Assembly (NCBI GenBank): GCA_041392505.1
Contig: JAWKLX010000045.1
Coordinates: forward strand, 11,000 to 74,999
Source of the DNA: UBA6168 sp041392505
GTDB taxonomy: Bacteria > Bacteroidota > Bacteroidia > Chitinophagales > Saprospiraceae
Length of the DNA stretch: 64,000 nt
Direction: 5' to 3'
The position numbers and the translations under genes are program-made. Shown here one piece after another: positions 8,404 to 17,995 of this stretch. The notes below the pieces were generated by a model, which had not been told where the DNA came from, did no database searches, and saw nothing but the letters and a program-made list of their open reading frames with translations. Position 1 is the stretch's first letter; each line of letters begins with the position of its first letter.

Positions 8404-9276
8404 TTAAAAAATCCATCGGTACCCCAGCGCCACCGTTACCGCAACGTGGATAATAACAATGATCAACATTATCAGCGCAAAAGGCATGTGCACCACATGC
8501 CAGTATTTGAACAGTTTCCGCATGATCTGTAGCCGTTCAATCCGGTTGCCAAGGGCCAGTTCCCGCTCGATCAGATTGGCGACTTTTCGGATGTTCTCCT
8601 TTTTTACATTATTCTTTTGGAGCATTTTCTTGACGGTCCGCAACGTATGCTTGTCTTCAAAATATTTCCGCACAATCCGCATCAAAAGGTTGCCAGCATG
8701 TTTTTTCTTTCTGCCCGATTTTGTTGAATCTATCAGGGTTTGATAATCCAGGTCATTGAGTGCGTAGGAGTTTTGGAGCATTTTGTCAATATCGCCTTTC
8801 ATCTCCTGCAATTCCCCCAGGCTGAGTTCCCGGCCTTCGATCGTACGCGGTATTTGAATATAAATGAACCGCCCGATGACCCCACTGGCCACCACTGCCA
8901 CCATGCTCCAAAAGGCTATGGAAACTATTCCCCCAAATTTAAAGGCGGTGTGAAACAGAATCATCACTGGCCCTAAGCTGCACAGGAAAATGTGGAACTC
9001 CAACCAATATTTCAACCGACCAAATTTGTTCAGAAAATGGTAGCGCTTGCGGATGATGTACATCGTGACCCCGAATAAAATCAGCAAAGTGCCAATGATG
9101 CCCAATCCTTGTCCAAACAGCCCGCTCGGCTTGAACCACTGATGGTCGGGATGGTAAAATCGTTCTTCCAAAGGCGTAGAGTAATAGGGAATGCCTTTAA
9201 AAAATAAAAAAAACGTGGTCAGTACAACGATACTGACAAGGGTGGTTATGTATATGCGGTGAACTACGGGAGACAT
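8404..9276 (-). CDS. Membrane cytochrome b-like / ferric-reductase-like protein
   Basis: Protein of 290 aa with about five membrane segments: VSIVVLTTFFLFF, GLGIIGTLLILFGVTMYII, FHIFLCSLGPVMILFHTAF, IAFWSMVAVVASGVIGRFIY and FALIMLIIVIIHVAVTVAL. Histidines in paired helices (EFHIFLCSLG, LFHTAF, WHVVHMPF, IIHVAV) are positioned like b-haem ligands. A charged cytoplasmic insert lies between helices four and five. It is the first gene of the minus-strand redox run. By context it is the membrane electron carrier (quinone side) for the ferredoxin/FAD protein and the multihaem cytochrome. The exact family was not identified. TAACTTTG on the minus strand at 9372-9365 could be a -7 element, but no matching -33 TTG was found. 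Confidence 0.72.
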   Translation of the reverse strand: MSPVVHRIYITTLVSIVVLTTFFLFFKGIPYYSTPLEERFYHPDHQWFKPSGLFGQGLGIIGTLLILFGVTMYIIRKRYHFLNKFGRLKYWLEFHIFLCSLGPVMILFHTAFKFGGIVSIAFWSMVAVVASGVIGRFIYIQIPRTIEGRELSLGELQEMKGDIDKMLQNSYALNDLDYQTLIDSTKSGRKKKHAGNLLMRIVRKYFEDKHTLRTVKKMLQKNNVKKENIRKVANLIERELALGNRIERLQIMRKLFKYWHVVHMPFALIMLIIVIIHVAVTVALGYRWIF

Positions 9277-9520
9277 TTTTTCAGTGAATGCTTAAGACGG
9301 CAAACGATGGACAGCAAGCCGTTTTGATATTTATGATACTTGAATGGTTTTCTTTTGGATAGGACAAAGTTACTGTTTGCGGTTATCCACTTCGAGGAAA
9401 AATTGCTGAATAAAGTCATTTTCAGGTTGAGCAAGTTTTTTAGAGGTTTCAATAAAACCTGACAGCACCTTTTTTAATGTCAAGAATACTGAAACGTGGG
9501 CATTTCTGGTTATTGCAAAT

Positions 9521-9564
9521 AAAAAATCCCGAATAAAAGGAAGACTCCGTTATTCGGGATTTTT
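9521..9564. terminator. Bidirectional intrinsic terminator hairpin
   Basis: AAAAAATCCCGAATAA and TTATTCGGGATTTTT form a hairpin with A/T runs on both sides. It lies downstream of the haloperoxidase gene (minus strand, stop at 9808), beyond the triple-hairpin element. Confidence 0.65.
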
Positions 9565-9588
9565 AATGAAAAAGAAAAAATCAGTATT

Positions 9589-9806
9589 TAACGTGAGGCA
9601 TGGATTAGAACCCACCCTATCAAGCTGGTAATCAGATTATTACATTTTTTGGACGGCGGTGGCAGCAAAGCTGCCACCGCCGTCCAAAAAAACTCAGGGG
9701 GAAGAAAATCGGCATAGCCGATTTTCTTCCCCCTGAAACTCCTTTGGCAAGGCAGGATTGGCGTTCGCCAATCCTGCCTTGCCATTTAAATCCATACCTC
9801 ACGTTA
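9589..9806. repeat. Compound fold-back element with three perfect hairpins inside an outer inverted repeat
   Basis: Outer arms are AACGTGAGGCATGGA (9590-9604) and TCCATACCTCACGTT (9791-9805), a 15-bp inverted repeat with one mismatch. Inside are three consecutive perfect palindromes. The first, 9645-9691, has 22-bp arms beginning TTTTTTGGACGGCGG and loop AAA. The second, 9694-9736, has 20-bp arms beginning TCAGGGGGAAG and loop ATA. The third, 9745-9784, has 19-bp arms beginning TGGCAAGGCAGG with a 2-nt centre. The arms match base for base, and the three hairpin sequences are unrelated to one another. The gene-free stretch 9277-9807 also holds a terminator at 9521-9564. Confidence 0.88.
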
Positions 9807-9807
9807 T

Positions 9808-12741
9808 TTACATCCTGACCACCTTTTGTACAAAATGGTTCAACCCAATGTTATCTAGTGCCATGACGTAATAAACGCCGGGCGCCATTTCACTTAAATC
9901 CAGAACGGACGTTTTACTGGAAAAATCAATCACTTGTTTGCCAACCAATCGGCCATCGGCATGGAATATCTTGGCAGTCAATTGACCAGCATAATCGTAT
10001 TCAATATTCAACAGCCCTTCCGTTGGGTTCGGGTAAATTTTGACTGGGATTTGTAAATCCTCACTTACTGAAGTTACCCCGTCATCAATGAGGCCGTTAC
10101 AATCGTTATCCAAGCTGTCAAATACCTCCATCATCAACGGGTTGATATTGGGATTGGTATCGTCGCAATCAAAACCAGTTTGGATATAACCGAGATTTGG
10201 GTCGAGTGCCCCGCAAGTATCAATAGTGACATTGGGGTCCCCAAACAAGTCGCCATCGGCATCTCTATAATAGGTAAATATAGTGAGACCATCGTCAGCT
10301 GCACCATTGCAGTCATTATCGATGCCGTCACAGATCTCAGCAACACCGGGATTGATGTTAGGATCGGAATCGTCGCAATCCATAGCATTACCCACAAAAC
10401 CACTTGGGGCAATGGCCAAACAAGTGTCGAGTGAAATTGCGGAGCTACCAAACCCGTCATTATCATTATCTAAATAATAAGTACTAATCGTAAGCCCATC
10501 ATCAGACTGACCGTTGCAATCATTATCAAGACCATCGCAGATTTCAGTCATGCCGGGGTGCACATTTTCGTTGGTATCGTCACAGTCTTCTGGATTTGTC
10601 ACATAACCTGTGGGGGCAGTTGCAAAACAAGTAAAATAAATATTGTTGATGTCGCCATAGCCATCGTTGTCAAAATCCAAGAAGTAAGTATTTAGGTCAA
10701 GGTTTTCATCGATTTGGCCATCACAGTTATTGTCAATTTCATCACAGATTTCATCTGCATTTGGATTGATGTCTCCATTGTTGTCATCACAGTCCACATA
10801 ATTCAAAAAACCATCTCCATCTTCATCTTTGTAAAATAGGCTTTCTGCAAAATCAAATGCCTCAGCGGCTATTTCAATCCCAATATGTCGACCTGGCATA
10901 TCGTCCACAGGTGGATGGATGCCGCCCCAAATACGAGAAAGACTGCATTGGTCAGAAGCATCCCGGTAAGTCGCCCATTGCAGCGTGAGATCAACACTTG
11001 GCCCTTCTTCGAAGACTAGGAATTCATTTTTAGGGCAGTGAAATTCCCCCATACCACCAGGGAAATACTCGTCGCCAGTCAAGGCTGTCAACAATTCTGC
11101 CGCAGCCCGGCTGTAAGTAGAGTGTCCTGAAATATAGCCTGCAAAAGGAGGTGTGACAAAAGAAGGCCGCTGGTAAGGCCACCAGTTTTCTGCTAAAATC
11201 CAACCAACACCCGCTTCGTCTACCGCAGGGTCATTAACATAATCAGGGCCTCTCCAACCACGGATTTTAATTTTTCCAACATTTTCATCTGCAACACCTG
11301 CCAATGGATCACCTGCCAGCACCACTTCGATATAACCAGGCACCAAAAGGATACCACCGGGGTGGTAGGAAGGCTGGTTCGGATCAGAGCTTTGGCCAAA
11401 TTCGGCCATGCCCCGGATAGCGGAGACTGGGCGGATATAGTCATACCAACCCTTAATGCCCCAAGCCGTAATGGCCACATCGTGCATTCCCCCTCCAAGC
11501 ATCAGGTATGATTTTACATCCCATTCCAAATCACTTAAGACTGGGCCTTCACCTTTGAATTTTTTGACAAGGTCTGGATGGTCATTAACGTAATTTAGTA
11601 TCGTAAACCAGTGACCGGGTGGTGTTTCGGAATTTGGGCCATCGGCCCAAAATTCAGCCAATACCCGTGCATAATCTCCTCTTGGCACCATCTGCGGCTC
11701 GTAAAAAGTTCCTGTCTTTGGATTTACGGCATGACCTAAACTTGGATCACCCCCATCCTCCAGATTGTAAAAATCACGTAATCCAGCCAAGTCCGTAGGA
11801 TAGTTTTGGATATTCCCAATTGATGCAGGAGAAATATCTATCATCACATTATCACTTGGATCGAGGTGAGAAGACCAGACCGCTACCAAGGAATGATTCC
11901 ACTTGTATTCTTCTGAAACGCCTCCAACAGTCATCGTATCTAAATAGGCTGGCGGCCCCGGATCGTGGTAAACGATGTAATCGAAAAAGTCTCTGTTATA
12001 AGTCGTTGCATCTTCACTTTTCAGGGAAAAAGGCGCCACCTGCCCCCATTCAGGGCTGAGGAAAGGAATGGTAGCACCAGGGATTGGATTACCACTTTGG
12101 TCAATGAACACATCTAAAGAAAGTGGCTGCCAACGGTTCATATCCAGAATATCTGGATTCCCCGGTTGTTTCATGACCAAAGGTGGGTTGACAGGCTCGT
12201 AATATAAGTTTTGATACCCAAACTGTTCGTTCGAACCATCTTGCAGACCATAATTGATGATCTGTTGGGCAATATAATTACCAAGAGCAGCAGGATCTCC
12301 TGACAAATAATCAACAGAGGTGATACTTGTGGTATACCCTAGGCTTGCCATCAATAAATCTGTGCTTTGATAAATTTCAAAGGCGTCAGGAGAATTCAAA
12401 AAACGATGTCTTAGTATGCGGTACATCGCATAGCTCATCGCCTCTTCCTGTGCAGCTTGAATATCAGCGGGGGTAGTCACCCCAGCAAAGGGGCTGGTAT
12501 ATCCATGTCGGGTTTTCCCTAATAAATAGGTTTCTGCGGAGGCATTGTAAGCCGCCCATGCATCGTACATGGCAATCGAAGTGTGAAACAGGTTGCGGGC
12601 ATGCACGGTAGGCCGGGCGAAATCACCGCGGATGGCATCCAAAGTCACTTCGTTCCACTGTCGGGCAACAGAATGCTGGGCTTGAGCTACATTGAACGAA
12701 AGGGAAATGACTGAAAAAAGTAAGGTAACGGTTTTCTTCAT
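9808..12741 (-). CDS. Secreted vanadium-haloperoxidase-like (PAP2 superfamily) protein with MopE repeats and T9SS tail
   Basis: Protein of 977 aa. A signal peptide (MKKTVTLLFSVISLSFNVAQAQ) precedes a large helical domain of the vanadium-dependent haloperoxidase/PAP2 type. The phosphate/vanadate signature YISGHSTYSRAA has its His at about residue 540, and RIWGGIHPP...GRHIG follows. From about residue 645 come four MopE-like 'metal-binding motif' units (DxDGDGF, DCDD..P.INP, E.CDGIDNDCNG). A T9SS type A sorting domain ends the chain (KIYPNPTEGLLNIE ... FVQKVVRM). It is probably exported by the T9SS and either attached to the surface or released. Substrate unknown: halide oxidation or phosphatase activity are both possible for this fold. 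TAAATTTG at 12793-12786 (minus) may be its -7 element. Confidence 0.87.
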   Translation of the reverse strand: MKKTVTLLFSVISLSFNVAQAQHSVARQWNEVTLDAIRGDFARPTVHARNLFHTSIAMYDAWAAYNASAETYLLGKTRHGYTSPFAGVTTPADIQAAQEEAMSYAMYRILRHRFLNSPDAFEIYQSTDLLMASLGYTTSITSVDYLSGDPAALGNYIAQQIINYGLQDGSNEQFGYQNLYYEPVNPPLVMKQPGNPDILDMNRWQPLSLDVFIDQSGNPIPGATIPFLSPEWGQVAPFSLKSEDATTYNRDFFDYIVYHDPGPPAYLDTMTVGGVSEEYKWNHSLVAVWSSHLDPSDNVMIDISPASIGNIQNYPTDLAGLRDFYNLEDGGDPSLGHAVNPKTGTFYEPQMVPRGDYARVLAEFWADGPNSETPPGHWFTILNYVNDHPDLVKKFKGEGPVLSDLEWDVKSYLMLGGGMHDVAITAWGIKGWYDYIRPVSAIRGMAEFGQSSDPNQPSYHPGGILLVPGYIEVVLAGDPLAGVADENVGKIKIRGWRGPDYVNDPAVDEAGVGWILAENWWPYQRPSFVTPPFAGYISGHSTYSRAAAELLTALTGDEYFPGGMGEFHCPKNEFLVFEEGPSVDLTLQWATYRDASDQCSLSRIWGGIHPPVDDMPGRHIGIEIAAEAFDFAESLFYKDEDGDGFLNYVDCDDNNGDINPNADEICDEIDNNCDGQIDENLDLNTYFLDFDNDGYGDINNIYFTCFATAPTGYVTNPEDCDDTNENVHPGMTEICDGLDNDCNGQSDDGLTISTYYLDNDNDGFGSSAISLDTCLAIAPSGFVGNAMDCDDSDPNINPGVAEICDGIDNDCNGAADDGLTIFTYYRDADGDLFGDPNVTIDTCGALDPNLGYIQTGFDCDDTNPNINPLMMEVFDSLDNDCNGLIDDGVTSVSEDLQIPVKIYPNPTEGLLNIEYDYAGQLTAKIFHADGRLVGKQVIDFSSKTSVLDLSEMAPGVYYVMALDNIGLNHFVQKVVRM

Positions 12742-13078
12742 GCGTCTATGAGATTGATTATCAGTGATTAATAGGAAACAAAAAGCAAATTTAAACAGTC
12801 AGAGTTTTATACTTTTCACTTCCGAGGATTGTCAAATTGGTAGAAGTAAAACGGTAGCTTTTGTGGGAAGTGCTAAAACGCAATTGATAAAAATTCTGTA
12901 AAAATGCCGAGAGCTGGACTTTTTTAAGGCGTCAAAATTATTCCAAAATTAGGGATTACCGAATCACATAAACCATAATTGCCATGTTTTTTGCGAAACG
13001 GGTGATTGGCTTGATGAACCACTTGTTTTAATGGGTAAAAGCAGAGTACAAGACAAAATATGTTAAAACCTATTTTTC

Positions 13079-13243
13079 AATGCGGAGCAGGATGCGACGT
13101 GTTTCAAACCAACTTGCCCAAGTGCTCCTCAAGGGGTTTAAAGGGGGAAAACGAATTGAAAATTCGTTTTCCCCCTTTAAATCCCCTTAGGGGCACGTTG
13201 GAACGTTGTAAGAAGTTGGGGTGATGCTGCCCCGCATTTTATA
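13079..13243. repeat. Compound fold-back element with one long hairpin
   Basis: This lies in the gene-free stretch 12742-13345. Outer arms AATGCGGAGCAGGATGC (13079-13095) and GATGCTGCCCCGCATTTTA (13223-13241) are imperfect inverted repeats. A second imperfect pair (CAAC...AGTGCTCC / GGGGCACGTTGG) lies inside. The core at 13131-13188 is a hairpin of about 27 bp (AAGGGG...AAAACGAATT around GAA) with a single bulge. The sequence between its right arm and the outer arm resembles the element at 3.4 kb. The rest of 12742-13345 shows no gene. Confidence 0.78.
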
Positions 13244-13345
13244 AATTCAGTTTTTTCCTTTACGTAGGGATAAAGGTTACCTCGAATATGTAATGAGGAA
13301 GGTTGCGACTTAAAGATGGGCTGAAAAACAGGGTGTTTTCAAAAA

Positions 13346-14731
13346 TTATTTAGCGACTACTTCAGATTGTTCAACAACTGCTTTTGCCTCCACGATGCCA
13401 GCTCCCAACTTCTCCAATTGTCCGTGTAAAAAGTAATAGCAAATGCTCGCTGACAACACATCGGCAATAGGAAACGCCATCCAAACGCCGTCCAATTTAA
13501 AAATAGGGGGCAGGATGAATAATAAAGGGATCAAACAAAAACCCTGTTTGGTCAAAGTAAGGAAAAGGGCGGGGCGGGCTTTTCCTATGGCTTGAAAATA
13601 GGCAGAGCCGACCAATTGGAAGAGAATGCAAGGTGTCGCTAAAAAAGCAATGCGGATGGCGGGGACAGTTAGTGCGATCAATTCTTGTTCGGTAGTAAAA
13701 AGCCGTACCAAAGGCTCCGCAAAAATCAAGATGCTCAGGAAAATAGCAACCGCTATCATCGTCCCTACCTTAAGTGCCAAACTGATTACTTTTTGCACCC
13801 GTTCCCAATTTTCGGCGCCATAATTATAACCTGTGATCGGAATAAAACCCTGTGTAATTCCGAGCACTGGAAAGTTGGCAAACATCATCACCCGTTGGAT
13901 GATCCCATAAACTGATAAGGCCATTGCACCACCGTAAACAAAAAGCGTATTGTTCAGCACAATCATCAATAGTGCGACCACCGATTGGCGGGAAAAGGTA
14001 ACGATGCCAAGCGAAAATATCTCTTTGACAATCGGCCCTTGCAACCGCATGTCTGGCAATTTGATTTGCATGATGGATTTTCCAAAAGCAAAATTCCAAA
14101 GGCAAAAAGCCGCTGAGCAGATATACGAAATAGTTGTCGCAAGCGCCGCTCCAGTCAGCCCCATTTCAAACCAAATAATGAAAATAGGATCGAGTATAAG
14201 GTTGATAATAGCAGGCACAATGAGCACCGTCATGGCCATTTTGGGCTTGCCCTCTGCCCGGAACACGTTGTTCGACATCATTGCCCACGCCAAGAACGGA
14301 ATGCCCGGAAGCAGGATGCGGAAATATTCCTCCGCTGCGGGCAAGGTTTCACCTTTACCTCCAAACAGTTCCAACACTTCTTGCTGAAAAATCGTGAACA
14401 AGGTAATGGCCAACAAGGAAATGATGAGTACCAATGTTACCTGATTTCCAAACGTCTGATGCGCCCGGGCCTCGTCTTTTGCCCCAAAAGCCCTCGAAAT
14501 CATGGAACCCCCACCTACCCCAATGGCCATCCCAATGCTGGAGATCAGGTAGGTGATTGGTAGCACGACCGTGATAGCACCGATGGCAATCGCCCCCACA
14601 TACTGACCTACAAAAATGGTATCGACAATGCCATAAATGGACAGCACCAAAATCCCAATGGAAGCAGGTATCGCTTGTTGGCGAAGGAGTTGGCCGATGG
14701 GGGCAGTACCAAGATGTGCAGGTTGGCTCAT
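13346..14731 (-). CDS. MATE family efflux transporter
   Basis: Protein of 461 aa with the twelve-helix pattern of MATE (multidrug and toxin extrusion) antiporters, which export cationic compounds in exchange for Na+ or H+. It opens with IGQLLRQQAIPASIGILVLSIYGIVDTIFVG, of which the helix-1 motif IYGIVDTIFVG is typical, and carries GGGSMISRAFGAKDEA at the end of the second helix pair. The second half repeats the architecture (GIVTFSRQSVVALLMIV, LGITQGFIPITGYNYGA). Full length for the family (about 450 aa). It stands alone, with 231 nt upstream and a fold-back element downstream. The C-terminal tail is short and charged. The substrate cannot be told. Confidence 0.93.
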   Translation of the reverse strand: MSQPAHLGTAPIGQLLRQQAIPASIGILVLSIYGIVDTIFVGQYVGAIAIGAITVVLPITYLISSIGMAIGVGGGSMISRAFGAKDEARAHQTFGNQVTLVLIISLLAITLFTIFQQEVLELFGGKGETLPAAEEYFRILLPGIPFLAWAMMSNNVFRAEGKPKMAMTVLIVPAIINLILDPIFIIWFEMGLTGAALATTISYICSAAFCLWNFAFGKSIMQIKLPDMRLQGPIVKEIFSLGIVTFSRQSVVALLMIVLNNTLFVYGGAMALSVYGIIQRVMMFANFPVLGITQGFIPITGYNYGAENWERVQKVISLALKVGTMIAVAIFLSILIFAEPLVRLFTTEQELIALTVPAIRIAFLATPCILFQLVGSAYFQAIGKARPALFLTLTKQGFCLIPLLFILPPIFKLDGVWMAFPIADVLSASICYYFLHGQLEKLGAGIVEAKAVVEQSEVVAK

Positions 14732-14962
14732 GGATTGGAAGGATGGTGCAAATGTTTAAAAGGCTGCAAGGTTCTGATAATCTTTGATTTTATTCCACAA
14801 AGGGAACGCATTAAATTTTTAATAGATGTTTCAACAATGTGGCCAAATTATCCAAGCCCATCAAAAGGTTTTGTTAAAAACTGAACAGTATAAACAGGCT
14901 ATCAAGGGTTGTGTTTCAGCATACCAAAAGTTTTGAAACAAAACACTACATATTCTACTTAT

Positions 14963-16066
14963 TTACTTTTCAACCGATAAGGCGTAAACGGCAAAAGAAG
15001 CCAACCAGTGAGTGCCTTCGTAATGCTCACTGGCCACATTGGGAATGGTTGCATCCAAATGACGCCGAGCTGCTTCCAACATTTTTCTCTGTAGTTTTTT
15101 GTTTTTAATAGCTGGATAAATGCCATAAAAACAGGAAGCCCTGCTCAGGTTTAGCCCATCGAGGTGGACGATTTTAGGATCAGAGCGGTCGGACACATCA
15201 GCAGGCGTAGTTAAGAAGGATAATTTCTTTTTGGGCAGGAAACGACTGAACCATTGGTTGAACATTTCTTTGGGCAAAATCCGTCTCATCAAATTGGCTT
15301 CCTCCAAGCAGGCCGACAAAAAGTCCTCGCCACTTGGCTCATATTCCGAAGGGCAGTCCTTATCTAATAAATAATAATCCCTGGCCCGTTTTTCAATCAT
15401 CGATTTTAGGGCATTATGCCCCGTCGAATTGGCATAGTCCCAAGCAAACGACAGCCCAAATGCCGTGTTTGGATGAACGCCTGTCCGAACCGGGTAATGC
15501 TGGACAGGGAGGAAAGCCAAATAGCGTTCGATGATCAGATCAGTCAAGGGTTGCAGGTTTTTTGACCACTGCTGCCCATCTGGGTCGGGCCAAGTGTACA
15601 ATTCTTCTGCCAGCTTCATCAGCCAAGACCAGCCATACATCCTTTCCCAAGACTTGCCCTCTTGCTTCAAATAATCCACTTCGGCAAGTATATTTTCTGC
15701 GGTAAGGTTCTGCCCCACTTGCCGCCGAATCTCTTCTTTTTCTGGGAGGTTGGGAAACTGTTTCAACAATCTAATCAGCATCCAATGCCCATGCACCGAC
15801 GAATGCCAATCAAAACACCCATAAAAAGCCGGATGCAAGACACGCGGCGCTTTGAGCATCGAGCCATCTTGCAGCGATTGGTTGAGTTTGTTGGGGTATT
15901 CCTGCTGCAGGCAAGTAAGCGCCAAATTGGCAAAATGGGACGCTCCTGCCGGGGTCAGTGTTAGTTTGCCCTCTTCATTGGTTTTCAAATAGGGGTTATC
16001 GCTTTCCTGAGCGGATAGGTAAAATGGCAGCATAAATAGGAGATAATAAAATGTGGTCAGTTTCAT
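14963..16066 (-). CDS. DUF2891 family secreted protein
   Basis: Protein of 367 aa from the ATG at 16066; this start gives the signal peptide MKLTTFYYLLFMLPFYLSAQ, while an ATG six codons upstream does not improve it. The DUF2891 hallmark HPAFYGCFDWHSSVHGHW lies near residue 80. Aromatic and Trp-rich motifs (WLMKLAEEL, HPNTAFGLSFAWDYA, HYEGTHWLASFAVYAL) suggest an (alpha/alpha) barrel of the kind seen in carbohydrate-active proteins. Function is unknown in the family. It stands alone, with long non-coding stretches on both sides. Confidence 0.83.
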   Translation of the reverse strand: MKLTTFYYLLFMLPFYLSAQESDNPYLKTNEEGKLTLTPAGASHFANLALTCLQQEYPNKLNQSLQDGSMLKAPRVLHPAFYGCFDWHSSVHGHWMLIRLLKQFPNLPEKEEIRRQVGQNLTAENILAEVDYLKQEGKSWERMYGWSWLMKLAEELYTWPDPDGQQWSKNLQPLTDLIIERYLAFLPVQHYPVRTGVHPNTAFGLSFAWDYANSTGHNALKSMIEKRARDYYLLDKDCPSEYEPSGEDFLSACLEEANLMRRILPKEMFNQWFSRFLPKKKLSFLTTPADVSDRSDPKIVHLDGLNLSRASCFYGIYPAIKNKKLQRKMLEAARRHLDATIPNVASEHYEGTHWLASFAVYALSVEK

Positions 16067-16433
16067 TCGTAAATTCTTGGACAAATTAAAATGAAATCAA
16101 AATGATAAATGGGAATTATTTGGGCTAATATATTGACAATCAAGTGCTTTGCAGCAACAGGTTTTGATGTTTATTTTCATTTGAATTTTGATTCACTTTT
16201 GAGGTGTTTGTCTATTTAAGGAGGAAAGATAGGGTTTCTAATCATTTGCCTGAATCAATTCTGGGTCAAAGTAACCGAACTTGGTATTTTCGCAGGGCTA
16301 AAGCAAAAACACGCTTGACTACCAGTTTGGCGGCGATGCTTTTGCACACTTTGCCATAAAATTTTGGCGTAGCTTAATGCTATTTTCCGCTGAGGGCACG
16401 GGGTTTCCATTTCTTCAACTTTATTGCTAAAAA
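16067..16433. other. Divergent intergenic region, no gene seen
   Basis: 367 nt between the DUF2891 gene (minus) and a methyltransferase (plus). No open frame, hairpin or full TTG/TAnnTTTG pair stood out on either strand. Confidence 0.5.
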
Positions 16434-17264
16434 ATGACAGTCAACGAATTTTTCGATCTTTTTTTGGAAGAACTCAAACAACACGACAAGCTTCGGGAGT
16501 ATTATAAATACCACGACGACCCCGCCAAATTGCCGTTTCGTAAAGCCTATTTCACCCAACGTCTCCAATACGTGTACGACCAAATAAGTGGTCAGCAGCA
16601 GGCAGTTGCCAATGGCCAACTGAACATCTGGGATGTAGGTAGCGGCTATTCAACCACGCAAATATTCTTGGCCCTAAATGGCATCGCCTCCCACGGGTCA
16701 ACCTTGGAATTTTATTACGAACACCTCCCCAAGCGGTTTTCCTATTGGTCGAAATATGGAGACATGGACAAGATAAAAGTGAGTTATGAAAATATTTTTG
16801 ATGCCCCCATCCGGGAAAATTCCGAAGATATTATTATCGTTCAGGACACCCTTCACCACCTCGAACCTTTGCAGGATAGTTTGGGCATTTTTTACAAAAC
16901 CTTGCGATCAGGCGGTTTTTTATTGGCCGTCGAAGAAAATGGCAACAATATTATGCAGCGGATTAAATTGTACCACCAACGGGGCAACAACCGCATCATT
17001 GAATATTACGACGAGGGCCTTGGACGCAAGGTGCTGATGGGCAATGAAAATATTCGACCTTATAAGACATGGAAAAAAGAATTTGAAAAAGCGGGGTTTA
17101 AAATGGATGATAAAAAGAATCATTTTGTGCGTTTATTCCCTCCCTCATTTTATCAAAATAAAAAATTAAATGATGTCATAAATAAGGAACAATACCTTTG
17201 GAAAAAACACCCTTTATTAAAGGAGTATTTCTTTTTTGGAATTAATTTTATCGCAAAAAAATAA
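16434..17264 (+). CDS. Class I SAM-dependent methyltransferase
   Basis: Protein of 276 aa. The SAM-binding Rossmann motif I appears as IWDVGSGYSTTQIFLAL (about residues 64-80), with an acidic residue in place after strand 2 (LEFYYEHLPKRF). The motif II/post-II region is IIIVQDTLHHLEPLQDSL, typical of small-molecule methyltransferases where HH follows strand 4. The C-terminal part (FEKAGFKMDDKKNHFVRLFPP) is a common cap. The substrate is not identifiable. The following GNAT gene starts 62 nt after its stop on the same strand, so the two may be co-transcribed. Confidence 0.8.
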   Translation: MTVNEFFDLFLEELKQHDKLREYYKYHDDPAKLPFRKAYFTQRLQYVYDQISGQQQAVANGQLNIWDVGSGYSTTQIFLALNGIASHGSTLEFYYEHLPKRFSYWSKYGDMDKIKVSYENIFDAPIRENSEDIIIVQDTLHHLEPLQDSLGIFYKTLRSGGFLLAVEENGNNIMQRIKLYHQRGNNRIIEYYDEGLGRKVLMGNENIRPYKTWKKEFEKAGFKMDDKKNHFVRLFPPSFYQNKKLNDVINKEQYLWKKHPLLKEYFFFGINFIAKK

Positions 17265-17326
17265 ATGGCCACTTAAATTACAAATAACTCATCTTCAATA
17301 ATTTGCAATTATTTTTTAATTAAAAA

Positions 17327-17845
17327 ATGAATAATTTATTTATCCATTTATGCGGAATAAAAGACTGGCCTATTTTACAAGAAATTGGCATTCGTACATA
17401 TAGTGACACTTTTCAGCAAAAAAATACACCCGAAAATTTTAATCAATATATCAAGCAGGCGTTTAGTGAAAAAAGAATAAAAAATGAATTACAAAATCCT
17501 AATAGCGAATTTTATTTATTTTATTTAAACGATGAATTAATTGGTTATTTAAAAATAAATGAGGGAGATGCCCAGACCGAAGATCAGGATCACCACTCGC
17601 TCGAAATAGAGCGCATTTATTTATACCAACAATTTCAAGGAAAAGGATACGGTAAAACCATGCTCAACCACGCCATCCAGTTGGCGATGGAAAAAAACAA
17701 ATCAAGGGTATGGTTGGGTGTTTGGGAAGAGAATCCAACAGCTATAAATTTTTATAAAAAAATGGGGTTTGTTGAATTTGGCAGGCACATCTTCACCATG
17801 GGCAACGACGACCAATCGGACCTGATGATGGAGCTGAGGATTTGA
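17327..17845 (+). CDS. GNAT family N-acetyltransferase
   Basis: Protein of 172 aa. It carries the acetyl-CoA binding motif A: IERIYLYQQFQGKGYGKTML, of which QGKGYGK is the Q/RxxGxG/A loop, then the motif B-like stretch WLGVWEENPTAINFYKKMGFVEFG, typical of RimI/spermidine-type acetyltransferases. The N-terminal half is AT-rich compared with neighbouring genes. It follows the methyltransferase closely. The substrate (amino group of a protein, polyamine or antibiotic) cannot be inferred. Confidence 0.85.
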   Translation: MNNLFIHLCGIKDWPILQEIGIRTYSDTFQQKNTPENFNQYIKQAFSEKRIKNELQNPNSEFYLFYLNDELIGYLKINEGDAQTEDQDHHSLEIERIYLYQQFQGKGYGKTMLNHAIQLAMEKNKSRVWLGVWEENPTAINFYKKMGFVEFGRHIFTMGNDDQSDLMMELRI

Positions 17846-17995
17846 CCAAAATTTTCTCGATTTACGGCCATTCGGACTGCTCGCAATTGGAATGGCATGA
17901 AAATTTAACATTAACTTTCTGTTAATTTTGATAACTTTGTAATCATCATTTTTTAGACCGTACCTAACTACACCACATTTTAAATACACCTAGTC

